NCBI RefSeq assembly: GCF_000013645.1
Contig: NC_007951.1
Span: 2,294,001 to 2,358,000, forward strand
Length of the DNA: 64,000 bases
Origin: Paraburkholderia xenovorans LB400
GTDB taxonomy: Bacteria; Pseudomonadota; Gammaproteobacteria; Burkholderiales; Burkholderiaceae
Reading direction: 5' to 3'
A program made the position numbers and the translations under genes. This document shows, in pieces, positions 38,055 to 47,130 of this stretch (position 1 is the stretch's first letter; each line of letters opens with the position of its first letter). The notes under the pieces are model-generated. The model was not told the DNA's origin, searched no databases, and saw nothing but the letters and a program-made list of their open reading frames with translations.

Positions 38055-39308
38055 ATGACCCCGGCGACCGCCAGCGACGCATCCACTCTTGCGCGCGACT
38101 TCGATCTGCGCCACCTGAATCCCGCTTTCCATGCCGATCCCTATCCGGTCTATCACGCGTTGCGCGCGCACGAGCCGGTCAAGCGCATGCCTGACGGCTC
38201 GCTGTTTCTGACGCGGTTTCGCGACGTGCAGGCGGTCTATCGCGATCCGAAAACCTTCAGCTCCGACAAGACGGTCGAATTCAAGCCGAAATATGGCGAC
38301 TCGCCGCTCTACGCGCATCACACCACAAGTCTGGTCTTCAACGACCCGCCACGCCATACGCGCGTGCGCAAGCTGATCGCCGGCGCGCTGACGGCGCGCG
38401 CCATCGCGGCGATGGAGCCGGGACTGGTACGCCTCGTCGACGGCTTGCTCGATGCGGCCGCCGCACGCGGCCGCATCGATCTGATCGACGAGTTCGCGTC
38501 GGCCATTCCGGTCGAGGTCATCGGCAATCTGCTGGATGTGCCGCACACGGAGCGCGCGCCGTTGCGTGACTGGTCGCTTGCGATACTCGGCGCGCTCGAG
38601 CCGTCGCTCAGCGAGGCGCAGCTCGAACGGGGCAATCGCGCGGTGAGCGAATTCATCGACTATCTGCGCGATCTGGTTGCGCGGCGCCGCCGCGAGCCGG
38701 GCGATCCGCAGCACGACGTCCTGACGCGTTTGATCCAGGGCGAAGCGGGCGGCGAGCAATTGTCCGAAGCGGAGTTGCTGCAGAACTGCATCTTCATTCT
38801 GAACGCCGGACATGAGACGACCACGAATCTGATCGGCAACGGACTCGTCACGCTGACGCAATGGCCGGAACAGCGCGCGGCGTTGCTGCACGAACCGTCG
38901 CTGATCGAATCGGCGGTGGAGGAATGCTTGCGTTTCGAGAGTTCGAACCAGCTCGGCAACCGCATGGCAACCGTGGACACGGAGATCGGCGGCGTGGCGG
39001 TCGCGCGCGGCACGCCGGTCACGCTATGCATCGGCGCGGCCAATCGCGACCCGGAGCAGTTCGCGGATCCGGATCGCTTCGATATCCGCCGTGATCCGAA
39101 CCGGCATCTTGCATTCGGCTTCGGCATTCATCAGTGCGCCGGGTTGTCGCTCGCGCGGCTCGAAGCGCGCATTGCGATTGGCCGCTTCGTCCAGCGCTTT
39201 CCGGCGTATCGCGTGAACGGCGAGCCGACGCGCGGCGGCCGAGTGCGGTTTCGAGGCTTTGCCGCGGTGCCGGTCGAGCTCGAACCGGCAGGACGCCGAA
39301 CGGCGTAG
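38055..39308 (+). CDS. Cytochrome P450
   Basis: The 417-residue soluble P450 oxidises an unidentified substrate using electrons from partner proteins not present nearby. The I-helix oxygen-binding motif is AGHETT, the K-helix ExxR is in EECLRFE, and the heme-binding loop is FGFGIHQCAGLSLAR with the thiolate cysteine. The ATG at 38055 follows GGAGA. The sequence resembles bacterial CYP families with ring or fatty-acid substrates, but the subfamily cannot be assigned by eye. No ferredoxin or reductase gene adjoins it. Confidence 0.93.
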   Translation: MTPATASDASTLARDFDLRHLNPAFHADPYPVYHALRAHEPVKRMPDGSLFLTRFRDVQAVYRDPKTFSSDKTVEFKPKYGDSPLYAHHTTSLVFNDPPRHTRVRKLIAGALTARAIAAMEPGLVRLVDGLLDAAAARGRIDLIDEFASAIPVEVIGNLLDVPHTERAPLRDWSLAILGALEPSLSEAQLERGNRAVSEFIDYLRDLVARRRREPGDPQHDVLTRLIQGEAGGEQLSEAELLQNCIFILNAGHETTTNLIGNGLVTLTQWPEQRAALLHEPSLIESAVEECLRFESSNQLGNRMATVDTEIGGVAVARGTPVTLCIGAANRDPEQFADPDRFDIRRDPNRHLAFGFGIHQCAGLSLARLEARIAIGRFVQRFPAYRVNGEPTRGGRVRFRGFAAVPVELEPAGRRTA

Positions 39309-39440
39309 CTTTTGCCGGCCTGACGCAAGACTTACAGCCCGGGAGCGAGGCCGCCCTGACGCAGCACGCGCCAGCCGTGGCCGAAAGGCCGTGGCACGCT
39401 TGCTGCTTCGCTTCAGGTCCTGGGCCCAAGGGAGCGCACG

Positions 39441-40448
39441 ATGGCACACATGATCTGGAAGGGCGCAATCAGCTTCGGCCTCGTTCACGTGCCGGTGCAG
39501 TTATATCCGGCGACGCAATCGGAGAAGGTCGGCTTCAATCTGCTGGACAAACGCACGATCGACCCGGTCGGCTACAAGCAGATCAACAAGCGTACCGGCA
39601 AGGACGTGACGCGCGACAACATCGTGCGCGGCTTCGAGTACGAAAAGGACAAGTACGTCGTGCTCTCGGACGACGAGATCCGCGCGGCGAACCCCGAGTC
39701 GACGCAAACGGTCGATATCCTCGCGTTCGTCGATGCGCTGGACATTTCGTTTCTCTATCTCGACACGCCATATTTCCTCACGCCCGACCGCAAGGGCGAA
39801 AAGGTCTACGCGCTGCTGCGCGAAGCCATGAAGGCGTCGGGCAAGATCGGCGTGGCGAGTGTCGTGCTGCACAACAAGCAGCATCTCGCGGCGTTGATTC
39901 CGGTCGGTCCGGTGCTGGCATTGAACACGTTGCGCTGGGCCGCGGAAGTGCGCGACTTCGACGAATTCAAGCTGCCGCCCGAGGGCATGAAAGCCGCGGG
40001 GGTGTCCGCGCGCGAACTCGACATGGCGAAGAAGCTGATCGACGACATGAGCGACAAGTGGGATCCGTCGCAGTATCACGACACTTTCCGCGACGACATC
40101 ATGGCGCTGGTCGATCGCAAGATTCGCGCGGGCAAGACCGAGGAGATCACCGAAGTCGAAGCGCCGCACGAGTCGCGTCAATCCGCTGACATTCTCGATC
40201 TGTCCGATCTGCTCAAACGCAGCCTGGGACGCGGCAAGGGCAAGCCGGCGGCGGGCGGCCGCAAGCGCGCTGCCGACGACGAAGACGACGCCGAAACCGC
40301 GGCGCCGGCCCGCAAGAAACCACGCGCTCCGCGCACCACGAGCACCGCCGCGAATACGACAACGCGTAGCCGCAGCAGCGCGGGCGGCCGTGCGAGTGCG
40401 AAGACTGCCTCGACGCCTGCGGCCCGCAAACGCCGCGCGGCGGCCTGA
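39441..40448 (+). CDS. ku: DNA end-binding protein Ku
   Basis: The 335-residue product is the bacterial Ku homodimer subunit, which threads onto broken DNA ends and recruits LigD for non-homologous end joining. The core beta-barrel starts IWKGAISFGLVHVPVQLYPAT. Further conserved segments are DILAFVDALDISFLYLDTPYFL and MAKKLIDDMSDKWDP. After about residue 265 a Lys/Arg/Ala/Thr-rich tail of about 70 residues extends the core. In other bacteria such basic tails affect DNA threading and LigD contact. GGGAG precedes the ATG. ligD follows after 42 bases. Confidence 0.95.
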   Translation: MAHMIWKGAISFGLVHVPVQLYPATQSEKVGFNLLDKRTIDPVGYKQINKRTGKDVTRDNIVRGFEYEKDKYVVLSDDEIRAANPESTQTVDILAFVDALDISFLYLDTPYFLTPDRKGEKVYALLREAMKASGKIGVASVVLHNKQHLAALIPVGPVLALNTLRWAAEVRDFDEFKLPPEGMKAAGVSARELDMAKKLIDDMSDKWDPSQYHDTFRDDIMALVDRKIRAGKTEEITEVEAPHESRQSADILDLSDLLKRSLGRGKGKPAAGGRKRAADDEDDAETAAPARKKPRAPRTTSTAANTTTRSRSSAGGRASAKTASTPAARKRRAAA

Positions 40449-40490
40449 CCGCCGGCCCGTGCCTGAGCCGCCTGCGACGACGCCATCGCC

Positions 40491-43400
40491 ATGAACGACA
40501 GACTCGACACCTACAACCGCAAACGCCGCTTCGACGACACGCCGGAACCTGCGGGCACGCGCACGAGTCGCAAGCAGGGCGGCCGGAAGACGGCCGGGCA
40601 GGCGTCCCCGGAGGCGCTGTCGTACGTGATTCAGGAGCACGACGCGCGTCGTTTGCACTACGACTTCCGGCTCGAACTGAACGGCACGCTCCTGTCCTGG
40701 GCGGTGCCGAAAGGGCCGAGCCTCGACCCGTCAGTAAAGCGGCTGGCGGTGCATGTCGAAGACCATCCGGTCGAATACGGTTCGTTCGAAGGCGAAATTC
40801 CGCTGGGCAATTACGGCGCGGGCAGTGTGATCGTGTGGGATCGCGGCACATGGGAGCCGCTCGGCGGCGCGGCCGAGGCGGCGCGCGCTTACGCGGCCGG
40901 CAAGCTCAAGTTCCAGTTGCACGGCGAGAAGCTGCACGGCGGCTGGACGCTGGTGCGCAGCCATATGCGCGGCAGCGGCGACAAGGAACAGTGGCTGCTC
41001 ATCAAGGAACGCGACGACGAAGCGCGCGACGAAAGCAAGTACGACATTCTGAAGAAGCGTCCGGGCAGCGTGCTCGCCGATAGCGCTGCGGCAGTCAAAG
41101 GCGCAAAAACTGCAAAGACGGCGGCCGCGAAGAGCACAGCAAAAACTGCAAGCAAAGCGGCCGTGGCCACGGCCACGAAAGCCACTGCGGATCCTGACTC
41201 GGCGTCGCTCGCAAAACGAACCGGCAGGAACGGCGCGCAGAAAGCTTCATCCAGCCGCGCGGACCCGAAGCGACCCGACATCGTCGCCACGCGCAGCGCG
41301 CAATCGCTGCGCGACCTCGCCGCTTCGCCGTCGATCGAGGGCGCGGTGCCGGCACGCTTGCCCGCGACCTTCAAGCCGCAACTGGCGACGCTCGTCGACG
41401 GCGCGCCTCCCGGCAATGAATGGTCGTACGAAATCAAGTTCGACGGCTATCGTGTGCTGGTCCGAATCGATAGGGCGACCAAGGGAAGCGCGGTCAAGGT
41501 GCTCACCCGCGCCGGCAACGACTGGACCGCGAAGTTCAGCAAACAGGTCAAGGCGTTCGAACAACTCGACATCGAAAGTGCATGGCTCGACGGCGAGGCC
41601 GTCGTGCTGAACCAGAACGGCGTGCCGAATTTTCAGGCGCTGCAAAACGCGTTCGATTCGAACCGCCCGCAAGACATTGTGATTTACCTGTTCGACATAC
41701 CGTTTCTGAACGGCTACGACTTGCGCGGCGTGCCGCTCGAACAACGCCGCGCGATTCTGCGCGCGTTGCTCGAAGACGCCGACGACAGCGTGCTGCGCTT
41801 CTCGAACAATTTCGAGTTCAGCGCGGATGACCTCCTCAGGAGCGCGTGCGACATGGCGCTGGAAGGCATCATCGGCAAGCGGCGCGACAGCGGCTATATG
41901 TCGGGACGTTCGTCGGCGTGGATCAAACTGAAGTGCCGCCGACGCCAGGAGTTCGTGATAGGCGGCTACTCGGAACCGTCCGGCAGCCGCGCGGCGTTCG
42001 GTGCGCTGCTGCTCGGCGTCTATGACGGCAACGGCAAGTTGCAGTATGCAGGGCGCGTGGGCACCGGTTTCGACGCGGCGCTGCTGCGCTCGGTGAAGAA
42101 AGAACTCGATGCGCACGAGACCCGGCACATGCCGTTCGCCGCCGCGCCGCGCGAACGCAGCCGCACGCCGGTGCATTGGGTCGAACCGGTGCTGGTCGCC
42201 GAATGCAATTTCGCGGAATGGACGAGCGACGGCATCGTGCGGCAGGCGTCGTTCGTGAGTCTGCGCAGCGACAAGCCGGCGCGCCAGATCGTCAAGGAAA
42301 CACCTCGACAGGGAGCCGACGTGCAACAGCAAACCGATTCTGTGTCTAACGACGCGCCGACCAAACGTGCCGCGCGCAAGACTTCCGCCAGTGCGGCGAC
42401 AACGTCCGGCGAGGGGAAAACTCGCGTGGCGAAATCGAAGACTGCGGATGCGAAAGACGCCAGTACAAAGAGCCGTGGAGTAGAGGCAAGCGGTGCGAAA
42501 GGCAGCGCTGCGAAAGCCGCTGCAACCAAACCAACGGCAGCGACAGCCAAAGCAGCGAAAGCGACGAAAACCTCAGCCGCAAAAGCAAACACCACCTCAG
42601 CCCCCGGCGAAGTCGCCGGCGTCCGCGTCTCCCATCCCGACCGCGTCATCGACAGGAGCACGGGCACGCGCAAGATCGATCTCGTGCGGTACTACGAATC
42701 GGTGGCCGACTGGATGCTGCCGCATCTGCGGGACCGCCCGGTTTCGCTGGTGCGCGCCCCCGAGGACATCGACGGCGAGCTGTTTTTCCAGAAGCACAGC
42801 CAGAAGCTGTCGATTCCGAATGTCACCCAGCATCCGGGGCTCGATCCGGGGCATCCGCCGCTGATTACCGTCGATACGCTCAAGGCGCTGGTCGGCGCCG
42901 CGCAAATGGGCACCGTCGAATTTCACACGTGGAATGCCGTTGTGTCGAACATCGAAAAGCCGGACCGCATGGTGTTCGACCTCGACCCGGATGCCTCGCT
43001 GGGTTGGGAGCGCATGATCGAAGCCGCGCAATTGACGCGTTCGCTGCTCGAAGAACTCGGTCTCGCGTCGTTCTGCAAGACGAGCGGCGGCAAGGGATTT
43101 CACGTGGTCGTGCCGCTCGCGAAGCAGGCCGGCTGGGACGAAGTGAAGGACTTTTCTCAAGCCGTCGCGCAGCACATGGCGGCGACGCTGCCCAGGTACT
43201 TCAGCGCGAAGATGGGCGCGCAGAATCGCAAGCAGAAAATTTTCGTCGACTACCTGCGCAACAACCGCGGATCGAGCACGGTCGCCGCATTTTCCGCGCG
43301 CGCGCGGCCGGGCCTGGGCGTATCGGTGCCGCTGGCCTGGGACGAAGTCGCCACCACGACGGGCGGCGCTCAGTGGACCATCGAGAATCTGCACGAACGC

Positions 43401-43496
43401 CTCGCCGACCTGAAAAGCGACCCGTGGGCGGACTATGCGAAAACGCGCCAGCGCATTACCGCTGCCATGAAAAAACGCCTGGACGACGCGCAGTAA
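40491..43496 (+). CDS. ligD: Multifunctional DNA ligase D
   Basis: The 1001-residue end-joining enzyme has the order phosphoesterase, ligase, polymerase. The phosphoesterase core is at about 45-170 (EHDARRLHYDFRLELNG and YGSFEGEIPLGNYGAG). The ligase nucleophile is Lys316 in YEIKFDGYR, with ligase motifs to about residue 620. The primase-like polymerase is at about 710-990 (SHPDRVIDRSTG and VFDLDPD with catalytic aspartates). The domain order is that of Pseudomonas and differs from Mycobacterium. Two long Lys/Ala/Thr linkers separate the domains (about 200-270 and 625-705). The gene is adjacent to ku. Confidence 0.95.
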   Translation: MNDRLDTYNRKRRFDDTPEPAGTRTSRKQGGRKTAGQASPEALSYVIQEHDARRLHYDFRLELNGTLLSWAVPKGPSLDPSVKRLAVHVEDHPVEYGSFEGEIPLGNYGAGSVIVWDRGTWEPLGGAAEAARAYAAGKLKFQLHGEKLHGGWTLVRSHMRGSGDKEQWLLIKERDDEARDESKYDILKKRPGSVLADSAAAVKGAKTAKTAAAKSTAKTASKAAVATATKATADPDSASLAKRTGRNGAQKASSSRADPKRPDIVATRSAQSLRDLAASPSIEGAVPARLPATFKPQLATLVDGAPPGNEWSYEIKFDGYRVLVRIDRATKGSAVKVLTRAGNDWTAKFSKQVKAFEQLDIESAWLDGEAVVLNQNGVPNFQALQNAFDSNRPQDIVIYLFDIPFLNGYDLRGVPLEQRRAILRALLEDADDSVLRFSNNFEFSADDLLRSACDMALEGIIGKRRDSGYMSGRSSAWIKLKCRRRQEFVIGGYSEPSGSRAAFGALLLGVYDGNGKLQYAGRVGTGFDAALLRSVKKELDAHETRHMPFAAAPRERSRTPVHWVEPVLVAECNFAEWTSDGIVRQASFVSLRSDKPARQIVKETPRQGADVQQQTDSVSNDAPTKRAARKTSASAATTSGEGKTRVAKSKTADAKDASTKSRGVEASGAKGSAAKAAATKPTAATAKAAKATKTSAAKANTTSAPGEVAGVRVSHPDRVIDRSTGTRKIDLVRYYESVADWMLPHLRDRPVSLVRAPEDIDGELFFQKHSQKLSIPNVTQHPGLDPGHPPLITVDTLKALVGAAQMGTVEFHTWNAVVSNIEKPDRMVFDLDPDASLGWERMIEAAQLTRSLLEELGLASFCKTSGGKGFHVVVPLAKQAGWDEVKDFSQAVAQHMAATLPRYFSAKMGAQNRKQKIFVDYLRNNRGSSTVAAFSARARPGLGVSVPLAWDEVATTTGGAQWTIENLHERLADLKSDPWADYAKTRQRITAAMKKRLDDAQ

Positions 43497-43539
43497 GCGC
43501 GCTTCAGCGACCCTGATTCAAAGCGAAAAGGAGCACATC

Positions 43540-43872
43540 ATGAAGACCTCACCGCAATCGTCGGACGGCGACAAGCAGGCCGATCCGCACGGCAGGAAGC
43601 AACCTCGATCGCTGCAGGAGGCCGCCGCGCCGCTGCCGCATGAAACCGACCAGAACCCGGAATCGCAACACGAGGACGGCCCGCGCCATGTCGGCAAGCA
43701 GGCGCATCGCGACCTCGAACGCGGGCTGAAAGATACGGACCGGCGCGGCGGCGACGAGTATCAGCAAAAGACGCAGAACGATGCCCATACCGACGTCAAT
43801 TCGGACGGCAAGGCACCCGGCGGTAAAACATCCGGCGGCAAAACATCCGGCAGCGGGCGCGGCAAGCACTGA
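43540..43872 (+). CDS. Small hydrophilic hypothetical protein
   Basis: The 110-residue product is almost wholly charged and polar, with no hydrophobic core: Asp, Glu, Gln, His, Lys, Arg, Gly. It has a tandem GGKTSGGKTSG near the C terminus. It is probably disordered. AAAAGGAG lies 8 bases before the ATG at 43540, so it is likely translated. It sits 43 bases after ligD, so it may be co-transcribed with ku-ligD. No family is recognised. Confidence 0.65.
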   Translation: MKTSPQSSDGDKQADPHGRKQPRSLQEAAAPLPHETDQNPESQHEDGPRHVGKQAHRDLERGLKDTDRRGGDEYQQKTQNDAHTDVNSDGKAPGGKTSGGKTSGSGRGKH

Positions 43873-43941
43873 CGGCGCGGCGGCACGGGCGCGCCATGTG
43901 AGCCCGGTCTTGCCCGCTTCGCCGGCTGGGCCCGGGCCGCC

Positions 43942-44017
43942 GCCACCGTGACCCCGGCCCGCCACCGTGACCCCGGCCCGCCGCCAAGACCCCGGCCCGC
44001 CGCCAAGACCCCGGCCC
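43942..44017. repeat. Four tandem copies of a 19-bp repeat
   Basis: Two copies of CGCCACCGTGACCCCGGCC (43942-43960 and 43961-43979) are followed by two copies of CGCCGCCAAGACCCCGGCC (43980-43998 and 43999-44017) and a partial unit. The two types differ at a few positions, so an initial pair seems to have been duplicated. The array lies in the intergenic space between the convergent hydrophilic-protein and LysR genes, immediately after the LysR stop. Confidence 0.88.
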
Positions 44018-44035
44018 GCCGCCGGCGCATCGGCT

Positions 44036-44989
44036 TCAACCCGGCTCGCCGTCCCAGTAAGGTGGGTCGCCGAAATGGGCGGCGAGGAAGTCGATAAAGG
44101 CGAGCGTCTTCGGCGGCACGAACGAACGGCTCGGATACACCGCCCAGATTGCCACCCGTTCGGCGAGCGGGTAGCTGTCCAGCACGCTGACCAGCTCGCC
44201 GCTGCGCAGAAACGGCGCGACATCCCACGTCGATTTGAGCGCGATACCGAAACCGGCGAGCAGGGCGTCGCGGATCACTTCGCCGTTATCCGTGACGAGG
44301 CGTCCGCTCACACGTACCTCGATCGGCCCGGCGGGTGTCACGAAAGCCCAGTCGCGCTGGTCCGACAGGATCATGCACTCGTGCTGCGCGAGATCCGAAG
44401 GATGATGCGGCGTGCCGCGTTCGGCAAGATAAGCGGGCGCCGCGCACAGCACCCGCCGGTTCACCGCGAGGCGCCGCGCCACCAGCGACGAATCCTTCAG
44501 CACGCCGACCCGGATCGCCACGTCGATACCCGCATCGACGAGATCGATCACCTGATCGGTCAGGCGCAGATCGACGCTCACGCCGGGATAGCGGCGCAGA
44601 AACTCGCTGATCACCGGCGAGACGTGCTGCCGCCCGAACGACGAGGGCATCGAAACGCGCAAGCGGCCCTGCGGCTCGGCCTGTGCCCGGCCGACCGAGG
44701 CGCGCGCGGCGGCGGCCGCGTCGAGCAGGGCTTCGGCGCGCGTCATGAAGACTTCACCGTCCTGCGTGAGGCTGATGCGGCGGGTGGTTCGGTGCAGCAA
44801 ACGCGCGCCGAGCAGCTTTTCCAGCTGCGCGATGCGCGAACTGGCCACCGCCGCCGACAAGCCGAATTCGCGCCCGGCCGCCGATACGTTGGCGAGCAGG
44901 GCGGCCCGCACGAACAGGGCGACGTCGAGCAGATCGAGCCGCTCCCGCTCGCCGGACGAAACACGGGTGGATTGCGCAGGAAGATTCAT
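44036..44989 (-). CDS. LysR-family transcriptional regulator
   Basis: The 317-residue product has an N-terminal winged helix-turn-helix at about 20-80 (LDLLDVALFVRAALLANVSAAGREFGLS and AAVASSRIAQLEKLLGARLLHRTTR). A periplasmic-binding-like effector domain follows (GRLRVSMPSSFGRQHVSPVI). It is divergent from the dehydrogenase gene at 45127, and the shared 137-base region contains several dyads. It is likely to regulate that gene, as is common for LysR pairs. The effector is unknown. Confidence 0.92.
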   Translation of the reverse strand: MNLPAQSTRVSSGERERLDLLDVALFVRAALLANVSAAGREFGLSAAVASSRIAQLEKLLGARLLHRTTRRISLTQDGEVFMTRAEALLDAAAAARASVGRAQAEPQGRLRVSMPSSFGRQHVSPVISEFLRRYPGVSVDLRLTDQVIDLVDAGIDVAIRVGVLKDSSLVARRLAVNRRVLCAAPAYLAERGTPHHPSDLAQHECMILSDQRDWAFVTPAGPIEVRVSGRLVTDNGEVIRDALLAGFGIALKSTWDVAPFLRSGELVSVLDSYPLAERVAIWAVYPSRSFVPPKTLAFIDFLAAHFGDPPYWDGEPG

Positions 44990-44998
44990 TCCATTCTT

Positions 44999-45095
44999 CT
45001 GAAATTCAAAAAGATGTTTCAGTCATTATCGCGGTTTTATAAGAATAAGAACCGTCTTACGATACCGCCACCGGGATCGCCAGGTATCGCGATCC
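44999..45095. promoter_or_regulatory. Dyads in the shared LysR/dehydrogenase control region
   Basis: Three inverted repeats occupy the 137-base divergent region. CTGAAA (44999-45004) pairs with TTTCAG (45017-45022) across 12 bases. CGGTT (45032-45036) pairs with AACCG (45050-45054) across 13 bases. GGATCGC (45074-45080) pairs with GCGATCC (45089-45095). The first two are spaced like LysR operators and lie in a strongly AT-rich stretch; the third is in the leader of the dehydrogenase gene. Which one is bound is inference. Confidence 0.5.
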
Positions 45096-45126
45096 TCCAA
45101 CCGCATGTGAACGAACAGGAGCATGT

Positions 45127-46149
45127 ATGAAAGCCGTCGGTCTCTATCGTTATTTGCCGATCGATCAAGCCGAAGCCTTGGTCGATGTGGATATCCCCAA
45201 ACCCGAAGCCAGCGGTCGTGATCTGCTGGTGAAGGTGGAGGCCATTTCCGTCAATCCGGTCGACACCAAAGTGCGCGCCCCGAAAGACACGGTCGAAAAA
45301 TCGCCGCGCATACTCGGCTGGGATGTCGCCGGCACCGTGGCGGCGGTCGGGCCGGAGGTCACGCTGTTCAAGGTCGGCGATCCGGTGTTCTACGCGGGCA
45401 GCATCACGCGGCCCGGCGCCAACAGCGAGTTCCATCTGGTGGACGAGCGGATCGTCGGGCGCAAGCCGGCGTCGCTCGACTTCACCCACGCGGCCGCGCT
45501 GCCGCTGACCGCGATCACCGCCTGGGAAGCCCTGTTCGACCGGCTCGGCGTATCGCCGCAAGGCGCGGACGAAGGCCGCACGGTGTTGATCATCGGTGGA
45601 GCGGGCGGGGTCGGCTCGATCGGGATTCAACTGGCAAAGCAGCTTGCGAAGCTGAAGGTGATCGCAACCGCATCGCGGCCCGCATCGGCGAAGTGGGCCA
45701 CGGAGCTGGGCGCGGATCACATCGTCGATCATTTCGGCGACATGCCCGCGCAATTGAAAAAGCTCGGGATCGACGAGGTCGATTACGTGCTGATGTTCAA
45801 TGATACCGACAGGAACTTCCCGGCGGCAGCCGAAGTCATCAAGCCGCAAGGCGGCATCTGCACGATCGTGGAAAACAGCCAGCCGGTGCCGGTCGAACTG
45901 TTGAAGGCGAAGAGCGCCGCGTTCCACTGGGAATTCATGTTCACGCGTTCCATGTTCGGCACGCCTGACATGATCGAGCAGCACAAGCTGCTGACCGAAG
46001 TGGCGCGTCTGGTCGACTCGGGCACGTTGCGCACCACCGTCGGCCAGGATCTCGGCACCATCAACGCCGCGAATCTGCGCCGCGCGCATCAACTGCTCGA
46101 AGAAGGACGGGCAATCGGCAAGCTGGTGCTGACCGGCTTCGAGGCCTAG
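45127..46149 (+). CDS. Zinc-binding-type alcohol dehydrogenase family protein
   Basis: The 340-residue medium-chain reductase begins MKAVGLYRYLPIDQAEAL. It shows EAISVNPVDTKVRAP, the catalytic-domain pattern ILGWDVAGTVAAVGPEV, and the cofactor motif LIIGGAGGVGSIGIQLAKQ. The catalytic zinc cysteines of classical alcohol dehydrogenases are missing (VNPVD replaces the cysteine). It is therefore probably a zinc-independent quinone or enone reductase of the group annotated as zinc-binding. It is divergent from the LysR gene, and a terminator follows. Confidence 0.9.
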   Translation: MKAVGLYRYLPIDQAEALVDVDIPKPEASGRDLLVKVEAISVNPVDTKVRAPKDTVEKSPRILGWDVAGTVAAVGPEVTLFKVGDPVFYAGSITRPGANSEFHLVDERIVGRKPASLDFTHAAALPLTAITAWEALFDRLGVSPQGADEGRTVLIIGGAGGVGSIGIQLAKQLAKLKVIATASRPASAKWATELGADHIVDHFGDMPAQLKKLGIDEVDYVLMFNDTDRNFPAAAEVIKPQGGICTIVENSQPVPVELLKAKSAAFHWEFMFTRSMFGTPDMIEQHKLLTEVARLVDSGTLRTTVGQDLGTINAANLRRAHQLLEEGRAIGKLVLTGFEA

Positions 46150-46530
46150 GCAGCACCGCGCTCGCAGCAGTCAGACTGAACCGGCATGGCCGGCGTCGCA
46201 GCAATGCGCGCCGGCCGTTTTCATTTGATGCGCATCGAGCGGCGCGACCCGGCACCGGGGTGTGTCGATTTGTAGCAGGGCGGCCGGTGCGCACGCGAGC
46301 GCGCGAGCCGCCACACGCGCAGAAAACGCGTTGCCGCAAGCGGGTTAACACCCGATCCGCAGGCAGCGCGCAGGGCTTCGCTTGGCGTTAGACTGATGGG
46401 GCATCATGCTAAAACAGTTGCGTGTCTCGCAGCCCGGTTGGCCAGGCATCTAACGGCTTCATCCGGTCACGCGGTGCGTGGGCAGTCGTGCTGACGCGAG
46501 CGCGCAGCGGCACAACAACGAGGTGACAGT
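46150..46530. other. 381-base intergenic region
   Basis: It contains the terminator of the upstream dehydrogenase (46188-46221) and the leader of the exported protein at 46531. I see no reading frame worth naming and no clear promoter hexamers. Confidence 0.4.
46188..46221 (+). terminator. Intrinsic terminator after the dehydrogenase gene
   Basis: GGCCGGCG (46188-46195) and CGCCGGCC (46209-46216) form an 8-bp stem. An inner CGCA/TGCG stem with a GCAA loop extends it, leaving one bulged base. GTTTTC follows. Confidence 0.88.
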
Positions 46531-47088
46531 ATGAGCTTCCGACTCTCCGCCGTTTCAGTTGTTGCTTCTCTCGCCTGCGCACTCGCGCCCGGCATGCTCG
46601 TGCCGGTGGCCCACGCGGCCACGCCGATCACGGTTACGTCCCAATCCGCTCTCGACGGTCCGATTCGCTACACGGTGCGCGTCACGTCGAAGCAGTTCGG
46701 CAATTCGCAGGAAACCCGCACGATCCGCTCCGGCGAATCGGACGACTTCACATGGAAGACCGTGCCGCCGGGCGGCCCGGTTCCCGCGACGGACGCGTGC
46801 CCCAACTACGCTTCACTGCCGACCGACGCCAACGGCGCGATGATCCGCCAGACGCAGATCCGTTTCGCGCCGGTCGTCGCGGCCGACGGCACGGCGACCG
46901 TGCAACTGAGCTTCCAGGCGCAGACGCCGAAGGGCGTGAAGACGGTGACGACTGGCGGCAAAACGATCAAGTGTCCGAACGACGTAAGCGTCAGTCAGAT
47001 TCTGCGCTTTACGATGCCGGTCAACGGCAGCACGAAAACGCTCACGCTCAATGACGGCACGGAAGTGGCGATCAGCGCGAAGCGTTGA
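46531..47088 (+). CDS. Exported hypothetical protein
   Basis: The 185-residue product has a clear signal peptide (VSVVASLACALAPGMLVPVAHA, cleavage near AHAATP). The mature part is beta-rich with regular Thr/Val alternation (TPITVTSQSALDGPIRYTVRV, then TATVQLSFQAQTPKGVKT). Two cysteines (in DACPNY and IKCPND) may form a disulfide. I do not recognise a family. GAGGTGACAGT precedes the ATG at 46531. Confidence 0.75.
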   Translation: MSFRLSAVSVVASLACALAPGMLVPVAHAATPITVTSQSALDGPIRYTVRVTSKQFGNSQETRTIRSGESDDFTWKTVPPGGPVPATDACPNYASLPTDANGAMIRQTQIRFAPVVAADGTATVQLSFQAQTPKGVKTVTTGGKTIKCPNDVSVSQILRFTMPVNGSTKTLTLNDGTEVAISAKR

Positions 47089-47130
47089 ACCGGGCGCACG
47101 CAAGGCGCGCAACATGGCGCGGGGCGCGGC

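Noticed and set aside
43900..44040. Possible short CRISPR-like array at the 19-bp repeats
   Set aside because: The units are directly adjacent with no spacers, so this is a simple tandem repeat.
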